A stretch of 64,000 nt of DNA from Valencia hispanica (lineage: Eukaryota; Chordata; Actinopteri; Cyprinodontiformes; Valenciidae). Shown here piece after piece: positions 22,571-33,100 of the stretch. The notes beneath the pieces are model-generated. The model made no database searches and had not been told where the DNA came from. It saw nothing but the letters and a program-made list of their open reading frames with translations. The position numbers and the translations under genes were made by a program. The stretch covers positions 33,124,296 through 33,188,295 of the forward strand of contig OY747703.1 in NCBI GenBank assembly GCA_963556495.2, in the 5' to 3' direction. Position 1 is the first letter of the stretch, and every line of letters starts with the position of its first letter.

Positions 22571-23379
22571 CTTCTGGGGGGTGTCTCTATCTGCTTTTGT
22601 ATAGGGCTGTGCAGAGACCTTTTGGGGGTCAGGTGCTCAAAGTTAAAAAGGGGCACATAGAGCAAGATTTTAAAACACCTTACAGCAACATAACTTATAG
22701 AACACCATCCTGAATAACAACGGCAGATATTCTTCAAGAATCTAAAAGGGAATTAAAGGAGTCATAACCTAGTATCATCTTGGATACCCACGCTCTATTA
22801 TAGTCTTTCAGGCCCTTCTAAAAAAAAAAAGTTGAAAAAAATAAACACAGAGCTCCTCTGACCCTTATTTCTGAAGGCATTATTGTCTCGCGAGATCTGA
22901 TGCGATACTTTGGCTGTCGTGGACGGGCATTGTAATAATGCAAATGAGGGGCGTGTTGATTGGTGGCAGGAAGGAGGGGGGTTGACACCGCAGGTAACGC
23001 TTCAGCATATCTAACCCATATCTACTACTCCCGCTAGCATACAATAGCCACATTAGCAGTTAGCTGCTGTTTGTTACACACAATTGCAGGCAAGCCTCTG
23101 ATTGTTGGAATTGCCCCTTTTTCCAAACGGAGCTTCGATGCCAACTTCGCCTGATATTGTCCCAAAAGCGTAAAAGATTCCGGCGTGAAAAAAAAAAAGA
23201 AAAGATATTTCCATGTTGATTCTGGCAGTCAACAACAGAGCAACTCACCTGTGCACTATGTTTCTGGTAGAAATGGTTTTAGCTGATTTACCTGATTAAA
23301 ATAAAAGGCTGACACGAGTATGTCTTCTTCATGCATCATTGCGTGAAGAAACTTTCTGCATCTTTCACGGTGGAGTTCG

Positions 23380-23660
23380 TACTTCGAATCGGTGACGTGT
23401 CGGTCACGAACGAACCGGCTCTAAGAGCTAACTCTTTGAAGTGAACGATGGGAGCCGGCTCGTCATTGGGTGCCGTTTTTTTATTTTTTCATTCCCCCCG
23501 CTTGTTTTGGTACATTTGGTAGACATCGTTTTGCATTAATTTTTGTAATAAATACATTTTAAGCAACAGAAAATCTGAGGAGCAGAAAGAGCCGGCTCTT
23601 TTTGGTGAGTCAAGCCAAAAGAACTGGCTCTCCAAAAAGAGCTGGAAATCCCATCACTAG
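23380..23660. repeat. Small MITE rich in GAGCCGGCTC motifs
   Basis: Repeated inverted blocks such as 'ggctctaagagct', 'gagccggctc' and 'aaagagccggctctttttgg', ending 'gaaatcccatcactag', match a short non-coding hAT-like MITE common in fish. The ends are approximate. Confidence 0.5.
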
Positions 23661-23689
23661 AATTCAGTAATGGCGGCGCTCGACTGAAT

Positions 23690-23752
23690 ATGAGGGGGAG
23701 AGGAGTGAGGGGGAGAGGAGTGAGGGGGAGAGGAGTGAGGGGGAGAGAGGGA
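23690..23752 (+). repeat. 15-bp G-rich minisatellite (about 4 copies)
   Basis: Tandem copies of 'gtgagggggagagga' run from about 23690 and degenerate at the right edge. Each copy has a run of five G, so four runs fall within 60 bp. Confidence 0.85.
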
Positions 23753-24014
23753 GGGCGGGCTTCCTGCAGCATAGGTAGGTCTGCGAGGTCTATATATGGT
23801 ATATCCTGCGCCGACTTGACGTCAAGTCGGCCAGAAATTAAAACCATGTATTTGAGTGCACGTGCACGTGGGCTGGTGGACGAACCCAGGGGTAAACAAA
23901 CGCTTCACTTTTAAATATCGGCTCCCCGGGTGTATAATCGTTAGGCAATCATAACATACATTTTTTCTCATGGAAAAGTGAAAATTCCAGGTCATGACTC
24001 CTTTAAAACACATA

Positions 24015-25728
24015 CAGTGGGGGGAAACTATTTGGCAGCCACCGATTGTGCAAGTTGTCCCACTTCAAAAAAGATGAGAGAGGTCTGTAATTTTCATCAT
24101 AGGTACATTTCAACTTTGAGAGACAGGATGTAAAAAGAATCCAAGAAATCACATAGAATGATTTTTAAAGAATGTATTTGTATAATGGTGCCGAAAATAA
24201 GTAATTAACACCTACAAGCATACAAGAATGGCTTCTTCTTTAAAGGTCCCATATCATGCAAAATCTAATTTTTTGAGCTTTCAACCATGTTCTAATACAA
24301 TTTTCTTATTAAACCCCCCCCCCAGCCAGAGTGATTTTTGGCTTAATTCACACATTTCTCAGTAATCTTTCTGATCCTGCACTCTGAGCAGCTGCACCGC
24401 ACTCTCCTGAAATACGACTGACTCATAATATAGTGCCATGTTTTACGTAACTGTCTCAAAGCAGGAAGTGCCTGATGTCCCTGCAGATTAAACACACGCC
24501 CCCTTTTTCACAGGTGCGAGCTGCGAGAGTCCGAAGCAAGACACTACGCACCACCGTTTTTATAGTATTTAACTTCTAAAATGGTTTGCCGAAACTGCGC
24601 ATTTGGCTGCAAGGCCGGGGCTCAAGGCTACATCATGAAATGGGTGGCACTCACAGGGGGGGGGCGGGATTTTGTGAAACCCAACATCTGACTTCCGGGT
24701 CGAAAAATAACTCCAGCATATAAGTTATATTTCAGGAAAGATTTATACTATATAATGCCAATGGTAACATTTATATATATATATGTCTATCCCAGACGTT
24801 GAAAGCTGTAAAATAGCATGATATAGGACCTTTAAGAAGCTCTTCTATCCTCCACTTGTTACCTGTATTAATAGCATCTGTTTGAACTCATTATTTAGAT
24901 AAAAGGCACCTGTTCACACCTTCAAACAGTCAGACTCCAACCTCCACCATGGCTAACACCAGAAAGCTGTCTAAGGACACCGGGGACAAGAATGTAGACC
25001 TGCACAAGACTGGGATGAGCCAGTCTACAATAGGCAAGCAGCTTAGTGAGAAGAGCTCAACTGTTAGAGCAATTATTAGAAAATGGAATAAATACAAGAT
25101 CACTGACAATCTCCCTCGACCTGGGGCTTCATGCAAGTTCTCACCTCGTGGGGAACACATGATCTGGAGAACGGTGAGTAAACAGCACAGAACTACACTG
25201 GGGAACTGGTCAATGACCTGAAGACAACTGGGACCACAGTAAAAAAGGTTACTATTAGTAACACACTACCTCGTCATGGATTAAGATCCTGCTGTGCTTG
25301 AAAGGTCCTCCTGCTTAAGCCAGACCCGTCTAAAGTTTGCCCGAGACCATCTGGATGATCCAGAGGAGGATTGGGAGAATGTCATGTGGTCAGATGAGAC
25401 TTTGGTATAAACGCCACTTGCCGTAGTTGGAGGGGGAAGAATGGGGCCATATATCGTGAGATTTTGGACAAAATCCTTTTGTTATTTGTTATTATTACAT
25501 TATAGAGTATTATGGTGAACCTTTTTTTTTTGACCAAATACTTATTTTCTGTAGCATTATACAAATAAATTCTTTAAAAATCATACAATGTGATTTCCTG
25601 GATTTTTTTTTACATCCTGTCTCTTACAGTTGAAGTGTATCTATGATAAAAATTACAGACCTCTCTCATCTTTTTAAGAGGGACAATATGCACAATTGGT
25701 GGCTGCTAAATACTTTTTTGCCCCACTG
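24015..25728 (+). mobile_element. Tc1-like element, degenerate, with nested TTAA MITE
   Basis: It has TA at both edges (24013-24014, 25729-25730) and inverted terminal repeats of about 200 bp (tttggcagccaccgattgtg against the reverse complement of the right end). The transposase begins at 24949: [20 protein letters not shown], then [17 protein letters not shown] and AIIRKWNKY, the helix-turn-helix part. It then loses frame; the first Asp region survives as 'tcagatgagactttggtata'. The C-terminal half is deleted, as the copy is short once the 588-bp nested MITE is subtracted. It is a sister of the 3473-5544 element. Confidence 0.8.
24244..24831. mobile_element. TTAA-flanked MITE nested in a Tc1 element
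   Basis: The ends AGGTCCCATATCATGC and (reverse complement of the right end) AGGTCCTATATCATGC form 16-bp inverted repeats with one mismatch. TTAA flanks both sides (24240-24243, 24832-24835). Removing the element and one TTAA restores CTTCTTCTTTAAGAAGCTC, which is exactly what the sister Tc1 copy has at 5283-5306 (reverse strand). It has no credible ORF. Confidence 0.85.
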
Positions 25729-26194
25729 TATCATTGTCATCCAAAAGGGACCATGCAAAGCAAAAGTAACCCATTTTTTCATCTGATGGGGAACAATGTT
25801 TCTGTTGGGAAACTGCTGCTGGGCTGTGTTGATTTGAGACTCTACACATTGAAACGGCCATATGAGAGCTGGTAGATGATTAAACAAGTGTTATGAAGTA
25901 CATTATAAAATTATTTAAATTGCTGCTGTGTCTCACCACATAAACCCTAAAATTTGACTGCTTCACCTCCACAGGAACTCAGCTGCAGACAGCTTTAAAG
26001 ACAAAATATAAATTACTCTACATTTCTATAGTAGTGTTAGCGCCACAGAGATTTAGATTTGTAAGGTGGAGAGATAAAATAAATTCATGATATCTTCAGC
26101 ACACATCCATGAGGTAAAAATATTAATACAATGATCTGGTTTCATTGATAGCTGCTCACCTTCGGCCCAGATCTGGTGTGCAGCGGTGAGGACG

Positions 26195-26500
26195 CACCTG
26201 GTAACGTTAGGTGAAAGTAGAATGGAAAGCGAACCCAAAGTTGAATGTACTTGCACTTTAATGCGTGTTCCTCAAGTGAAAGTTGTGGTGTGGTTCCTTT
26301 ATTATCAAAGTGATGGAGACTGCCTGAACCAGAGCGGAGGAATCGATTGAGGCTGCGTTATTATTTTCTCCCAGCCTGTAGAGGACTGAGCAGTTTGTGC
26401 AGCGTTGGACCAGCCTAATAAATTGAAAGTCAGAAGTTTTCTCTTTGGCCAAACCACTTCTGTGTTTGGGTAGGGGGCAAGGGGGATCTGAAACTGCTGC
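26195..26500 (-). repeat. Dispersed repeat, partner of 4370-4695
   Basis: It is similar on the minus strand to 4370-4695, ending 'cacctaacgttaccagg'. Long minus-strand frames exist in both copies but differ by shifts, so no protein is claimed. Confidence 0.55.
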
Positions 26501-26742
26501 AAGGACAATGGGGAAGAAAAGTAGATAAACATGGTTTCTATGAAACTTGAAAAAAATAAGGCCTATATTTTTATTCACAGACATATCTATTTTGAAAAAA
26601 CTATTCTTGGTCGTAATTTGATAGTTGGAGGGTAGTTCTGAGCCCCTCCTCTACCAGGGGCTTGGGACAAATGTTGGCCGTGAATCTTACTAAAAGGACA
26701 GGTAATGTTTTGTTGTGCAGTTGCATGGTGGATGCACAGCAT

Positions 26743-28526
26743 CAGGGCCGGATTATGTTGGCAGGGGCCCCTGGGCACAGAATGTTCAAAGGGCCCCCTG
26801 GCCGCCAAAAAAATAATATCATTTAAATAGGATTTTCACCACACTCTTGTAAAACTACATCGCTCATCTGAGGGCAACAATATCAAAACAACACAGTGGT
26901 GTAACTCCCTTGCCTATGTAAACACATCCTGCTTGATCTCACCTCCACCAGGCCAGGACTACAATTCAGATTGTTCCATAACTTAATCACAAAAACTCAC
27001 TCAAACTCGTTAATTTTTCTTTCCTGTCTCTCCTCTTCTCTCTCAAAGCGCTCCTTCAGTTCTTTTGCTTCTCAGCTCACCAATACTGCCCTTCTGTGTC
27101 TCTGTCTGTCTTCTCACTATTTGTCTTTCTCTTTTAGTGATAAAAAATAGTGCAATCAGTTTAAGTAAACTTGACTCATACTTTAAAGCATTTGATCATA
27201 AATGGAAAATGAATGCAAAGTAAAATCCAATGATTTTCCTTTTACATATTAATGTGTTTAATAAACCTGTATCTGTAGCTCTAAACTCCTGTTTCTCCAT
27301 CCTCCTCTACGGTCTCTTTCCTCCTCCTCTCCTGTTTTTCATAGTAAAACCATGAGAACGGGGCTGTTGTCTAGGAATCCACAATGTATTGAGACCAACA
27401 TCGGTATCTGCCAATGTTAGTCATTTTTAACATATTGTATTGGTCCGATAAGTAAAACTGAGCCAATATTAAAAATCACTATTTATTTCCATCTTTGTAA
27501 GAGATTAATGTAATATTTATAACATTGTAAATAATAGTTATTGGCCATAAGAGCAATAATATCAAATTATCCCTACTTTGGACTCTGTCCTCCATGATGT
27601 GCTGCTCCAGCCTTTCTGTCCACCTCTTTATGAGTTCACTAAGAAAATGACCAAACTGACAGATAAATGCCAACAAAGTTAACACTATGTGTTGATCCAA
27701 GTAATTCATCATCACCACAGAAACCTGTTTCACCTAAAAACTGACTGACAGCAACGACCCGCCTGAGCAGAACCTCCCCCCAGTACCGCGTCTCTCCCTC
27801 CAGCTGGTCCAGTTTAGCTTTCTGTCCTGCTACCAGTGGCTGATGCTAGCAGCACAGATGCAATGATCAGTTTTCTTCATGATCACACACGCATTCAGTG
27901 TTTCCAGTCAGAGAAACCACTAATGTACTGGTTTTATTTGCTCCAAATAAGATGCAGGGGAAACAAAAGATACTAGCCTACCTGTGGGCGGTGAACATGT
28001 GATCCAGTCAGAAGAAACTTTTTCTCCACTTGGGAAGTGACAGCAGATCATTAGGTTTGGGTCACTTTACCGCCCAAACCTCAATCACGGGATGAAGCTG
28101 GATATATGGTCGCCCGATTATTAAAAGCAGCAGCTCCACCATTGATAACAACAGCGTAAACATTTACGTTAACTGTCTCCCACAATGCTGCGTCCCACAG
28201 CGGATAAACCCAGTCTGAGCTGCTGCTGCTACAGCTAGCCTCAGGTTGTGTAGCTAACGCAGTCCCCTCCGAACAGGTTCATTGAATCACCATCATCCAC
28301 CATGTCTTCTTTTTCCTGATTTTCCTCCTTAGGTTTTACACAGAATGTGTCAGTAGATGACAGACTTCCTAATAAACACGTCTTCTTCTCGTCTTTCTCT
28401 CTTTCATTTATAGAAACCGCCTTTTTTCGCTCATTTTAGATTCTCTTAGGACTACTCCTACTGTCCGGCGACGGTCAGCGGAGCGCTACTTGATGGGGCG
28501 GGGCATGTTACCATGGTTTCCACAAC

Positions 28527-28603
<77 letters not shown>

Positions 28604-28803
28604 TCCATGACTGCGCCTTAGGGACTATGTAACTTTGTTAAGGTAAAAAAAATTAGGATCTTATTGGTTATCTCCGCCAGCACCGATCTGTGCCATATTT
28701 GAAATATGAAGACTATTTTTTTCCTTCCTTAAACTGTGGGGCTCCCAGTGGGCGTGGGCCCCTGGGCCTGTGCCCATAATGCCCACTGGATGATCTGGCC
28801 TTG
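26743..28803. mobile_element. 2-kb hAT-type element with 8-bp target duplication
   Basis: The direct repeat CACAGCAT flanks both ends exactly (26735-26742, 28804-28811). The inverted ends CAGGGCCGGATTATG and CAAGGCCAGATCATC are related, and subterminal 'ggggcccctgggcac' and 'gtgggcccctgggcctgtgc' also mirror each other. Internal sequence shows no transposase that I can read. A (TA)n tract lies near the right end. It is likely a non-autonomous or decayed hAT. Confidence 0.75.
28530..28600. repeat. (TA)n microsatellite, about 35 units
   Basis: It is an uninterrupted TA run inside the 2-kb hAT-type element. Length is likely polymorphic. Confidence 0.95.
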
Positions 28804-29269
28804 CACAGCATGCTCACCTAACTTGGTTAGATGTCATGAAACAAGTTAAAATGTCTATATAGGAATCTAATACTCCTGTGTATTATAGTGTATACCCTAC
28901 TTACCGGTCGTACTCACTCAATCACTAACAAAGCAAAGCATCTGAGGACATGGAGGCAGATGAGCATTGATTAATGGTCTTCATGTGACAGATGAAAGAC
29001 ACATAATAGTTAAATGTTATTGCTGAAGGGAACAGGCAGCCCCCCTATACACACACTAAAAAATAAAACAACTATAAAAAGGGGCCTCACAGAGAAAAGG
29101 GGCAGGTGCTCAAGCCCCCCACACACACACACCTGCTTCCTTCCAAAGTAGCTCAAGCTCTGTGAGATTGGATGTGACATCAGTTTTTATGTCTTACAGC
29201 AGATATCCCACATTTCCTAGATCTCAGCGCTCAAAGCAGGGTTTATCATTGACTACCTCGAGTTTGGGA

Positions 29270-29440
29270 GTGGAGAGGATGGAATAGCTTGCCTACAGTC
29301 CTGATCTCAACCACTTGTGGGACCAACTTGGCCATGCAGGGACCAACACATGCATAATGGCTGACCTGCGACAAATGCCGATCGAAGAAGGGTATATCAT
29401 GCCATAGCAAGCTGGTGAGCTGTTGTGATTGGGATTATGT
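29270..29440 (+). pseudogene. Tc1 transposase C-terminal relic
   Basis: The plus frames read as a decayed 'ACSPDLNPLWDQLGHAG' and MADLRQMPIEEGYI, equivalent to the Tc1 end '[14 protein letters not shown]...TLADLRQMLVEEW'. The catalytic Glu segment is lost. It lies about 400 bp upstream of the ppp1r12c promoter. Confidence 0.6.
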
Positions 29441-29839
29441 ATGCTTTCCCCACACACTGGTGTCAAAATAAATACGGTACACTTCAATTGTCAAAATGTC
29501 TTGCTTCTTTAAAATGTAACCACCAAGTCCAATAAATTGCATCAACAAGGGTCAATAGCAGGGTAGAAGCCCAATATAATCAAATCTACTGCTCAACCCA
29601 TTAAGTCCCTTTTCCTAAGTAATGTTGCACCATTTAAAGGGGAAATAAAATGTTTTAAACCTGTACAATATTTGTTGCAAAGAGGCATTTTTACAACAGC
29701 AAAGAAATGCTCGACCAAAACTAAAATGTGGTTACTTTGTTGGGTTAGTCTACATAACGCGCCTGATCGTGTGTCATGTTTTAAATCTCAACAGAGAAAC
29801 ATCGGTCAGCTCTCTATGCCGCTCTCCTGTATACGTCGC

Positions 29840-30144
29840 TTTGCAGGGTGTCTAGGTTACAACCATCAAAGAAGCACAATGGCAGGAAGTACAGTGCGTG
29901 CACAATGCGCGGGCACGTTCCCCCGTTCAAAACATCGGCGATGACGTCACGCAGGCAAGTCCTCCTCACCACCTCAGTGTCGTTGCGCGTTCCCGACGCT
30001 CTCGAGCACGAGCCAGGCAGGCTCCCACCGCCTTCAGAGATCGGGAGCTAGAACCAGGAAGCGAAAGTATACACATGGAGGGTGTGTCTGGCCCCGCCAG
30101 CACAGGTTTTATTTTTAAAAACACCGTCCTCCGCGGCTAATTTA
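29840..30144 (+). promoter_or_regulatory. GC-rich promoter and 5' UTR of ppp1r12c with palindromic CRE
   Basis: The 300 bp before the ppp1r12c start are rich in CpG compared with the AT-rich surroundings. They contain a full palindromic cAMP-response element, TGACGTCA, at 29942-29949, plus GC-box-like runs. No TATA box is seen. CpG richness continues through exon 1. This fits a housekeeping-type dispersed promoter driving ppp1r12c rightwards; the start site itself is not determined. Confidence 0.55.
29942..29949. promoter_or_regulatory. Palindromic CRE (CREB/ATF site)
   Basis: A perfect TGACGTCA octamer lies about 200 bp before the ppp1r12c start codon, within CpG-rich DNA. Such full CREs in CpG promoters are usual CREB/ATF1 targets; actual binding is inferred. 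Confidence 0.5.
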
Positions 30145-33100
30145 ATGGGGGACACGGCCAAGACCAAGCGGCGGGAGCAGCTGAAGCGCTGGGCCGGCTC
30201 CTGCACCGACAGAGCGTCGGACGTTCCCCGGCGGAGGTGGCGGGGCGATGCCGGGGAGGCAACAGCAGGGGAGGCCGAGGCCGAGCTGAGTGGTGACCCA
30301 CCGGGGGAGCAGCAGCAGCAGCAGCGGCCAGAGTCAGCGGGCAGAGATGAAAGCAGCCCCATCCCCAGTGGACGGTGAGGACACAGCTCAGTCCCACTGT
30401 TGGACACCAGTAGAAACAAGCAGCCTATTATAGTATCAGGAGTTATCTAATCTGCGTAAAGCAGGGTTTTGTTGTCTGCTACTCTCTGCTGAACCAGATC
30501 TCAGTTTATCTGCTGAGCATGTTTGTTATTGATCTTTTGGGGGGATTCTTTAGTTTAGTCCAGCTTGTTTTCAGCCAGTGTACCATTAACAAAGGCATTT
30601 ACCACTGTTTTTTAACCAGGGGCGCACCTAATGATTTTGGGGTTCCCTCGCCTTCCCTGTTTCACATATTTTTGAACCTTTTTTAAATCTGAACCTGGCT
30701 GTTAAAAAAACAACAACAAAAAAAAAACTCCTGTACAGATTCAATCAATCTTTCTGTATATTTTGCTTCCTAGGAACCAACTATTAATGGCCATTTTGTG
30801 TTTGCTATGTCCTAATCTCAACCTCCTTCTGGGATTTTTTTGTGCCCACTTAGAACCATTGATTTCAAATAATATTCCACAATGAACTCATAGTATACTG
30901 TAAGAAAATGTGGTTATGTGACTAATAAATAGTATCTATCAGAAGGGGGTTGTTTTGGTTTGGACAGGTGTCATAATCTGGACAAAACTTTATTTATCCA
31001 AAAGTGCCATTATATTACAAGGTGGAAGGACCAACTGAAGGATAATGCATTTCTCATTTTCATTTTCTTATGGACTCCAAATCAGCTCTAGAAATACTTT
31101 GGCTGAGTAACCCTTGTTTTGTTTTACCCTATTATTTTACACTGTTTTTATGCTCAACTATTTTGCTTTGACTTTTATGTGATTTATAGAAAATTTTGAC
31201 CTGATCCTCTTTGGCTGAATTGACTAACTGGAGTGGTTTTGTATCTGTTTGGTTTGCTAACCTGAGAGACTGTTTTCCATCCGTATATCAGAAATTCCAT
31301 CTCTTTTGGCATCCTGGTTTCGTGCTCCGTGATTATATCAGCAAGTGCAGATAACCTAGTGGAAAAAATGTCTGTCCTTTAGTATTTCAGAGGGATTTAT
31401 ACAGGAAGTATGTTTGCCGAAAGCTATTTGCTGTCCTCTTGCTTCCATAGTTTTTTCAGCATTGCTGGGGTTCAATTTTATTTTTAACAGTAAACTTCTT
31501 ATGAACTTATAACAAACGCACATATTGAACTTCATGCTATGACACAGCCATCTTGACAGTTTCTTCCCTTGCTTAAGACACATGAACTTAAAGGACAAAA
31601 TGTTCATTTGGTGCCTGATGCATTCAAACCCACGGCCAGGGTTAGGATATCTGTTAGAGGTCATAATGTTGTAGTTGATTGGTTTACAGATGTTTACATA
31701 CATCTGTCATATACATTAATCTGAAATAAATCTTGCTCCATTCATAAAAAAAATAAATAATAAATGTTTTTCTTGAGTAGGTTGACCATTCAGCATCCCC
31801 ACAGGGTGAAAATTACTCGTACAGAACTATGCATAATACATAGTACACTCAAATTTGGTGAATTATTCTTTTGTACCCTGCACTTCTAACACATGTGGTT
31901 TCTCCGTCATCAGCAAACTTTTGTCAATAATTCTGGTTGTTCGACGTCTTTTCTCAGATTAGGTATAGTTCATTTAAACTGGTCTTCTGGCATTCCCAGG
32001 TAGTTGGTCTTGGACCCTCTCTTATTGATTCTGGCTTTAGTTTTATGTTCCGATGGGACAACGATTGAGCTTTTTGGCCACAATAAGTCAAGTCAAGTTT
32101 ATTTATAAAGCGCTTTAACAAACAGCATGACAACTGACCAAAGCGCTGTACAGAAAGCCGATCATAACATACAACATCACATAACCTATATAGAATAAAA
32201 CTAGGAAAAGCACAGTCAGAATACAGTACAGGATAAGTACTAAAAAGTACAAGATATAAATTATAAAGATGCAGTCTAAAATACCAAAAGCTATTAATAA
32301 AAGAAAATAATAACAACAAGAAAAGTCAAGGTAAGGCTTTCAAACCTAGGAACCAAGGGTCAAGCATGGTAGTGGCTGCCTCATGCTGAGGGACTGTTAA
32401 ATGTATAGTGCATTATAAATAAAATGTATTATTATTTTAATTATTAGTGAAAGGAATATCGAAGATGGAGGAAGGCCTGCAAATTCTTCAGCTTAACCAC
32501 AAATCAACAGTAGATTGTTGAAATGTTGATCTCATTGGTTGTTCCAGTAGGACAGTAATCCCAAACACACATCAAACCTGGTTTTGAAATGATTAAAACA
32601 GGCTAACAATAACCTTGATCTCAACTATATAGTAGATTTACGGTCTATGCTTACAGGTCAGAACCGCACCAGGAGAACAACCCATTTAAATTACCAATGG
32701 TGCCAAGAAGAGCTATAAGGTATTTAGACAGTATTACGCCGTACGTTAGATGATGGCGGCAAAACACGTTTTGTCAGGGTGCAGGTTAACCAATTATTGG
32801 GGTGGAGATGCATGTGTGTGTTTGAGTTAAGTTTGTATTTGAGAAAATGCTCCATAAATTTAAACCTGGGAATCTTTATTATCACTTTATTAGGTACACC
32901 TTGCTAGTACCGAGTTTGATCCCCTTTTACCATCAGAACAGCCTTAATCATTTGTGGCATAGATTCAACAAGGTACTGGAAACATTCCTCAGAGACTTTG
33001 GTCCATATTGACATGATAGCATCACGCAGTTGCTGCAGATTTGTCGGCTACAGATCCATGATGTGAATCTCCAGTTCCACCACATCCCGAAGGTGCTCTA

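Larger units (their letters stand above)
22757..24002. mobile_element. TTAA-target element (piggyBac-type MITE or relic)
   Basis: The ends AGGAGTCATAACCT (left) and the reverse complement of the right end, AGGAGTCATGACCT, are inverted repeats. TTAA stands directly outside each end (22753-22756 and 24003-24006). TTAA duplication is the hallmark of piggyBac-type insertion. A minus-strand ORF at 23060-23248 (MSCSVVDCQNQHGN, FWDNIRRSW) faintly recalls a THAP zinc finger. Nested inside are a short GAGCCGGCTC-rich MITE (23380-23660) and a G-rich minisatellite. No transposase was seen. Confidence 0.6.

Noticed and set aside
30048..30419. Long minus-strand ORFs opposite ppp1r12c exon 1
   Set aside because: They are antisense shadows of GC-rich coding DNA; no homology or splice logic.
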